NCBI RefSeq assembly: GCF_020662345.1
Contig: NZ_VMOA01000038.1
Location: 1 to 54,413, forward strand
Direction: 5' to 3'
DNA: 54,413 bases
Source: Methylobacterium sp. W2
GTDB lineage: Bacteria > Pseudomonadota > Alphaproteobacteria > Rhizobiales > Beijerinckiaceae
Each line of letters begins with the position of its first letter. Within the stretch, counting starts at the first letter, position 1. Below, piece after piece: positions 50,323 through 54,413 of this stretch. Both the position numbers and the translations under genes were made by a program. The notes under the pieces are model-generated. The model was not told where the DNA came from, searched no databases, and worked only from the letters and a program-made list of their open reading frames with translations.

Positions 50323-50347
50323 GTAGTTTATAATAATGCTAAACTAC
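50323..50347. promoter_or_regulatory. Palindromic iron-control-like element (Irr box candidate)
   Basis: GTAGTTTA-N9-TAAACTAC is a perfect 8-bp inverted repeat. The inner 17-mer TTTATAATAATGCTAAA (50327-50343) matches the Irr ICE consensus TTTAGAA-N3-TTCTAAA in 12 of 14 defined positions. It lies about 55 bp upstream of the siderophore receptor start. Confidence 0.7.
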
Positions 50348-50504
50348 TGTTTTCGCTGGCTTTCTTGCTCCTCCGCTATCGCTCCGGGGCTTCGTATACA
50401 AGATGGCCAACTCACTGGATCCGTCAGTGTGACCGTTCTGCAACGAGCATCTAGCAGGCCCAAACTGCTTGCAATCGCCTCTATAGCCATGGCCTTTTGC
50501 GGCC

Positions 50505-50933
50505 ATGCCCATCCGGCGCGAGCATCGCTTCTTCTACCCCATCGACTGGCCTCAGCTCTCGGCGGTGATCCGCTTCCGTAGGGCAGGGGGGCGCTGTGAG
50601 GTCTGCCGGCGTCCGCACGGCCGGACGGTCTATCACCTTGGCGACGGGCGTTGGTGGGACGCTGACGCGGGAACCTGGCGGAATGGAGCAGGGCGGATCG
50701 TCTGCCTGGCCGTAGGCGACAACGACGTGCTCGGGACGGTCCGCACCACGCGGGTGGTCCTGGCGACCGCCCACCGGGACCACGACACCGCGAACAATGC
50801 CGGCTCGAACCTCGCGGCCTTCTGCCAGCGCTGCCACATGATTTACGATCGTCCAGAGCATCAGCGGAGGCGCTGGCGGACCCTGTTCCGCAGGAAGGCC
50901 ATGGGAGACCTGTTCCGCGGGCCGTATGCGTGA
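50505..50933 (+). CDS. HNH-endonuclease-like zinc protein
   Basis: A 142-residue protein with two zinc-knuckle pairs: CEVC (residues 31-34) and CQRC (107-110), plus the core VLATAHRDHDTANNAGSNLA where A-H-R-D-H is the HNH-type catalytic/metal strand. This is the McrA-like or HNH family topology in which the first CxxC and last CxxC hold one zinc and the H-x-x-H holds the catalytic metal. Length is short for a restriction enzyme; no restriction partner methylase is seen. It could be a homing-like or phage-related nuclease, or a non-catalytic zinc protein. No signal peptide. Confidence 0.7.
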   Translation: MPIRREHRFFYPIDWPQLSAVIRFRRAGGRCEVCRRPHGRTVYHLGDGRWWDADAGTWRNGAGRIVCLAVGDNDVLGTVRTTRVVLATAHRDHDTANNAGSNLAAFCQRCHMIYDRPEHQRRRWRTLFRRKAMGDLFRGPYA

Positions 50934-51037
50934 GTGCCGGTGGAGTGAGCTTGATACGTCTAAGCGTGACGCGTCAGAGGCGCCCGTCACGCTATGGCCC
51001 TGGAAAGAAACGGGATCCCGTTGAAGAGGAAACGACC

Positions 51038-51427
51038 TTACCCTGTGCGCTTAGCCATCCAGCTACCGCTGCATTCGATTAGGCCACCGCTTGTGCGCCA
51101 CGTCCCGCTGCCGTTGCCCCGAAGGGTGAGCTTGCCCGAAATCGGCACTCTATTCGAGCCCTGCGTGATCGTGGCCTGCACAGCTCCGACAGCCGATACA
51201 CCGCCGTCGACGTCGATATCCTCTCCTGGGACCGAGGCATCGCTGTTCATAATCCGAACTCGATAGGTCGTGGTCGCTGAGCATGGCCCTTCGGCTGTCG
51301 AAGCCACAATGCTCCATGAACCGTCGTACTGGTTCGGGATCCGGACCTTCTTCGTAGCGGCATTCACTGGTGAGATAGCAACAGTCATTAGACAGGCTAT
51401 CAAGCTTAGAGCGCGAGCGTGGACCAT
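51038..51427 (-). CDS. Small exported protein
   Basis: A 129-residue protein with a signal peptide (ALSLIACLMTVAISPVNA, cleaved before A-T-K-K) and a mature beta-rich domain: IPNQYDGSWSIVASTAEGPC, then YRVRIMNSDASVPGEDIDVD, and GKLTLRGNGSGTWRTSGGLI with a second Cys. Strand pattern and two Cys (in E-G-P-C and I-E-C) suggest a disulfide-stabilised periplasmic domain. No named family recognised, though such proteins are frequent in Methylobacterium. It converges with the HNH gene. Confidence 0.75.
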   Translation of the reverse strand: MVHARALSLIACLMTVAISPVNAATKKVRIPNQYDGSWSIVASTAEGPCSATTTYRVRIMNSDASVPGEDIDVDGGVSAVGAVQATITQGSNRVPISGKLTLRGNGSGTWRTSGGLIECSGSWMAKRTG

Positions 51428-51579
51428 ACAAAGCTCCAGGGCTTGGATGTGAAGGGGGCTGCATGCCGAAGGTCTGTAGGCCGTTTCATCAAAAGCGAGG
51501 TGGTGAGCAGACGAAGTCTTCCCACCCCGCATCGTTGGTAGGCGAAGGTGGGAAGCCCTATTCCGAGCTTCCCTTAGAA

Positions 51580-51813
51580 TCACATACCGCGGTTCATCAT
51601 CCGGCTTTTCATCATACGGCGCTTCATCATCTGCTTCCGCATCATGCGCTTCTTCATCATCATCCGCTCATTCCGCATCATGCGGACCTGGGTGACGCCG
51701 GTTTCAGACTGAAGGCCGTTGGCAGCCAGAGGAGCAGCTGATGCCGAGCCTGCACCGAGCGCGAGCCCACTAAGAATGGTCATGGCGGCAAGCGCGAGGG
51801 TGGTCTTTCTCAT
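51580..51813 (-). CDS. Secreted Met/Arg pentad-repeat protein
   Basis: A 77-residue protein. A clean signal peptide (MRKTTLALAAMTILSGLALG, cleaved near A-S-A-A) leads to a mature peptide whose last 35 residues contain 14 Met and 14 Lys/Arg, arranged as Met pairs every five residues (for example MMRKQMMKRRMMKSRMM). DNA shows the same periodicity as tandem CATCAT steps of 15 bp. It has no hydrophobic core and is probably disordered or helical with a Met face and a basic face. A Met-rich, cationic secreted peptide could bind copper, sense oxidation or act on membranes; none is proved. It lies near small exported proteins at 51038 and 52185. Confidence 0.75.
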   Translation of the reverse strand: MRKTTLALAAMTILSGLALGAGSASAAPLAANGLQSETGVTQVRMMRNERMMMKKRMMRKQMMKRRMMKSRMMNRGM

Positions 51814-52184
51814 TTTCCGTCTCCTAGAAGAACCGTATTAGGGATCTTCATAAAAGTAGAAAATCATTCCGTAAGTTCCTGAAATAAATAGATAATTCCG
51901 CTTGTGAACGTAGCGCGCATAACTACGAGAGCGTCGAGGCGATGCCGTCGCGCCTTTACCCTGAGAATGGGCACATGCCGCTCCTTACGGAGAAGGCTTC
52001 CGGGAAGTTTCAAAAACTGCTGGGAGGAGGTCGCGCTAGGTCCCCATTCGCTAACCGCCGCTGAATTCAGGCCGCATAGCTGGCCTCAGGAAGGTTCCGC
52101 TGACAGGCAGGCCATTATTTTTGGAACAGGGACGTAGCTTGACCATTATGGAAGCAATATTTCGCTCCGTCTCGGGCCACCGTC
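51814..52184. other. 371-bp divergent intergenic region
   Basis: It must contain the divergent promoters of the Met/Arg-repeat gene (-) and the small exported gene at 52185 (+). AT-rich runs at 51840-51900 lie just upstream of the former. No gene or strong palindrome was recognised. Confidence 0.5.
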
Positions 52185-52415
52185 ATGAAGATTTCCCTGG
52201 TTCTCTCTCTCACCGTTGCCACTGTGTTCGCTTCGCTCGTCCCCGCTTCCGCCGAGGATCGACAGGTTACGGTTTACTCGGGCACCAGCTCCATCACGAT
52301 CCCCGCCTCAACCCTTGCAGCCACGCAGTCGTCGCAGCAGGTGGCTACCTCCGAGACAACTCCCGCCCGTAAAATCCGGGTCGTGCTGGCTTCTCCCTAC
52401 CGTTCCATGAACTAG
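52185..52415 (+). CDS. Small exported Ser/Thr-rich protein
   Basis: A 76-residue protein with signal peptide MKISLVLSLTVATVFASLVP (cleavage near A-S-A-E). The mature part is Ser/Thr-rich (VTVYSGTSSITIPASTLAAT) and ends in a conserved-looking basic motif RKIRVVLASPYRSMN. No family recognised. Together with the neighbouring exported proteins it suggests a cell-surface or periplasmic gene group. The SRPBCC gene starts 59 bp later on the same strand. Confidence 0.7.
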   Translation: MKISLVLSLTVATVFASLVPASAEDRQVTVYSGTSSITIPASTLAATQSSQQVATSETTPARKIRVVLASPYRSMN

Positions 52416-52474
52416 GCACCGCAGCTTACACGCCGGACGGCTGAGGTTTGTCGCTTCGTGGGGGTAGACACAAA

Positions 52475-52978
52475 ATGAAGCGAGCAGTTGTCAGGCTGAT
52501 CGGGTTCCTGGTGGCCCTGACCGCACACACTGGTCCTGGCTTCGCGTTGGAGGTCTCCCGCAGCGTTGAGATCCAAACTTCGTCTGCAGCTGTCTGGGCG
52601 CTCGTGGGTGACTTTTGCGCCATTGAGAAATGGCATTCGATGGTCGAGAGCTGCACCCTATCGAACGACGACAGCGACGAAGTCAGGGCGGTCGCAACCC
52701 GGAGTCTCGTCGCAGCCGGCAACCTGGGGACCATTGTCGAGGTCGAGACGAGCCGGAACGAAAAGACGATGACCTACAGCTACGCCTACGTCAGAGGGCC
52801 GCTACCCGTGAAGGCCTACAATGCGACGATCGCCGTGCATCCCAATGGCAGTGGGTCGATCGTGACCTGGACCTCTACTTTTGATGCAGCAGGGATGACC
52901 GATGCGGAGGCGAAGGCCGACATCGAGGGCGTCTACGAACAGGGTTTGGCCGGCATCGCGAAGGAGGCGAGCCGGTAG
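52475..52978 (+). CDS. Exported SRPBCC (START-like) protein
   Basis: A 167-residue protein with a signal peptide (AVVRLIGFLVALTAHTGPGF, cleaved near A-L-E) and an SRPBCC/polyketide-cyclase-like domain: VSRSVEIQTSSAAVWALVGD, then the family F-x-x-I-x-x-W-H (FCAIEKWHSMVESC) and the C-terminal helix AEAKADIEGVYEQGLAGIAK. The fold holds hydrophobic ligands in a helix-grip cavity. Export is less common for this fold but known. The start at ATG 52475 is chosen because the longer frame lacks a signal peptide. Confidence 0.85.
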   Translation: MKRAVVRLIGFLVALTAHTGPGFALEVSRSVEIQTSSAAVWALVGDFCAIEKWHSMVESCTLSNDDSDEVRAVATRSLVAAGNLGTIVEVETSRNEKTMTYSYAYVRGPLPVKAYNATIAVHPNGSGSIVTWTSTFDAAGMTDAEAKADIEGVYEQGLAGIAKEASR

Positions 52979-53094
52979 AGGTAGGAACCTACCGATTTTA
53001 AAGTCTTAGACTGCCGGCGGAAGCCGAGCCACAATATTGTGGACTTTGCCTCAGATAGTTTTTTCTACTCGTAGGTCTAGATTGATCATCCAAT

Positions 53095-54186
53095 TTAGTG
53101 GAGCAGCCTTTGAAGGGTGCTGTTCGTTGGCTTTTGCGTTTCGTCTACGAGGATGAACAGAGCCGTTGCTACGATCGGCGTTTGTGGGGGAGGGTTGCTA
53201 TGCAACTGACTCTCCGCATCTACGTAGCCGACTGGTGTCCCGAAGTTCGCCTCCAGCACTGAGGCAACCACCTGGGACCAAGTGAGCCCGTATACCGCCA
53301 CGTCGAAGCGAAGGCACTCGTCTCCCTCGCTAGAGAACAGACGTTCGATGATCCACTCCGTCCCAGGTGCAACGATCGCACGAACGATCATCTCGGGATA
53401 GCCACGCAGCGGCCTAACGATGGCTGAAGCACCGGCGCGCGTAAGGCGCTCCCGGTTCACATCATCCACGCACTCGGCGATGATGCGGGCTGTGACGCCA
53501 CGTTCACGCAGTCGGTGGATGATGTCGAACGTGCGGCTATCCGAGAGACGGTCGCCTTCGTTCTCAGCTAGAACGACGAGGACCTGTGCCTGATCCACGC
53601 CCGCTGCCTCCAGGGCAGCCGGATCATCGAACCGCCCCTTCAGTTGGACGATAAGCGGGTCATCCTCCAGGTCGGGGGGAAGCCCATCCGGGAATGCCTC
53701 TGTCAGGATTAATGCAGGCACGGTCGCGAAATGAGCATGCGAGCGGTGAAGTTGGTCGAGAAGACGTCGCAGGTAGTCGCCAGGCTCGTCGGCCGGAGCA
53801 TTCACGAAGACGATGTGGTTTTGCATGTCCCATCTCCACTCACCGCGTCGCTTGCGCTCCCGCCGGAGGATCCTGAACTCGAAGAAGGCGCTTGCCGCCT
53901 GTGTTAGCAGGAAGATGCCGCTTAGGTAGATCAGCACGATGGTGGAGGCGCGACCCGCTGCCGTCTTTGCTGAGAAGTCGCCGTAGCCGGTCGTCGTGAT
54001 CGTCGTAAAGGTCAGCCAGATTGCTTCTCCTAGGCTGAGGTGTTCAAACACCATCATCGAAACGACGTGCAAACCCACCAAAATTAGCAGGCCCACCAAT
54101 GCGAACCGGATCCGGTTGCGCAAGTCCCGTACAACGCTACGCCTGAACCGTAGGGGTCGGGTTCGGGATCGCTTTATACGTTGCAT
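53095..54186 (-). CDS. Potassium channel with RCK-like cytoplasmic domain
   Basis: A 363-residue two-helix channel. The first membrane helix is about residues 28-48, the pore helix and selectivity filter TTITTTGYGDFS are at 61-72 (GYGD at 67-70), and the second membrane helix is about 84-105. A RCK/TrkA-N-like cytoplasmic domain (HIVFVNAPADEPGDYLRRLL, then ILTEAFPDGLPPDLEDDPLI and ARIIAECVDDVNRERLTRAG) and a C-terminal regulatory part follow. Four subunits would form the pore. The nucleotide-binding glycine motif of TrkA is not canonical, so a ligand other than NAD is possible. It is the last gene before the right-end IS. Confidence 0.9.
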   Translation of the reverse strand: MQRIKRSRTRPLRFRRSVVRDLRNRIRFALVGLLILVGLHVVSMMVFEHLSLGEAIWLTFTTITTTGYGDFSAKTAAGRASTIVLIYLSGIFLLTQAASAFFEFRILRRERKRRGEWRWDMQNHIVFVNAPADEPGDYLRRLLDQLHRSHAHFATVPALILTEAFPDGLPPDLEDDPLIVQLKGRFDDPAALEAAGVDQAQVLVVLAENEGDRLSDSRTFDIIHRLRERGVTARIIAECVDDVNRERLTRAGASAIVRPLRGYPEMIVRAIVAPGTEWIIERLFSSEGDECLRFDVAVYGLTWSQVVASVLEANFGTPVGYVDAESQLHSNPPPQTPIVATALFILVDETQKPTNSTLQRLLH

Positions 54187-54255
54187 GTACCCCTTTGGCT
54201 CGTTCCCATTGATGTAGGGCTTCCCTGTCCGTTTGTGGGGCCTAAACGCTTCCTT

Positions 54256-54413
54256 TGGCCTGCCCCCATGCGGTGGCCCAAGTTCGAAGTTAGTGCATCG
54301 TCGGTCTGGAGTTGACCCCGTTTGTGGTCCACGGCCTATGCAAGTTCTCGGGCAGTGACAGCTTGGTTGGCGAAGGCTCGGGGCGTCAAGCCGCCCAGAG
54401 CCATATGGGGTCG
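54256..54413 (-). mobile_element. Second, inverted copy of the 30292-31553 IS (cut by window edge)
   Basis: It starts with the tip TGGCCTGCCCCCATGCGGTG and continues as the reverse complement of the right end at 31553. It differs from that copy only near the tip (CATGC versus TATTC) and carries the last codons of orfB. The rest lies outside the window. Confidence 0.85.
54336..54413 (-). CDS. IS3-family orfB, C-terminal fragment at window edge
   Basis: Twenty-five codons plus stop (RPHMALGGLTPRAFANQAVT, ending ARELA) identical in DNA to 31395-31472. The remainder lies beyond the window. Confidence 0.85.
   Translation of the reverse strand, partial: RPHMALGGLTPRAFANQAVTARELA

Noticed and set aside
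1..54413. CRISPR array
   Set aside because: No regularly spaced repeat-spacer pattern of 24-40 bp was seen on either strand.

Overview
The window looks like a piece of a GC-rich alphaproteobacterial genome, most likely Methylobacterium or a close relative. This is inferred from codon usage, a cyoABCD cluster next to a metabolite:H+ symporter-type MFS gene, Cys-cluster Crp/Fnr regulators, YsnF/AvaK stress proteins, and many chemotaxis and c-di-GMP genes. The mix of IS3 and IS5 elements, a serine recombinase, a broken tyrosine integrase, a ParA/ribbon-helix-helix partition pair, a DUF5681 fragment and a truncated plasmid-type gene points to a plasmid or a mosaic genomic island. No rRNA, convincing tRNA or CRISPR array was seen.

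Left part (1-8.6 kb): an edge-truncated DUF5681 gene, a CynX-like MFS transporter, a dCache chemoreceptor split by one in-frame TAA, a serine recombinase coupled to a 73-residue partner and preceded by repeated GGACA motifs, several overlooked small genes (one Rmf/CrpP-like), and a nest of IS3 remnants.

Respiration block (8.6-17.4 kb): two FNR-like regulators with the C-x2-C-x7-C cluster plus a central Cys flank the cytochrome bo-type quinol oxidase operon cyoABCD. There is a perfect FNR box before the second regulator and a near-perfect one between cyoA and the divergent MFS gene. The block therefore reads as an oxygen-responsive respiratory module.

Signalling and stress block (17.4-29.5 kb): a CHASE3 chemoreceptor, a hybrid histidine kinase with two receiver domains, a divergent marR/dienelactone hydrolase pair, a PAS-LuxR regulator, and an overlapping stress cassette (GlsB/YeaQ membrane protein, a PhnA-like membrane protein, two YsnF/AvaK proteins), then a YihY/BrkB membrane protein.

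Mobile and accessory block (29.7-54.4 kb): an intact-looking IS3-family element and a second, inverted copy at the right edge bracket about 22.7 kb. Inside lie an IS5 element, a neighbouring c-di-GMP phosphodiesterase/cyclase pair, a YbdK-type ligase, TerB, an uncharacterised two-gene cassette (41301-42846) that I regard as the best candidate for an undescribed system, a ParA/RHH partition operon with repeated AAGGGATGCAGG sites, an integrase broken by a frameshift and a ~93-bp insertion, an orphan transposase-N-domain protein, a siderophore receptor with a candidate Irr operator, small secreted proteins (one a Met/Arg pentad-repeat protein), an SRPBCC protein and a K+ channel.
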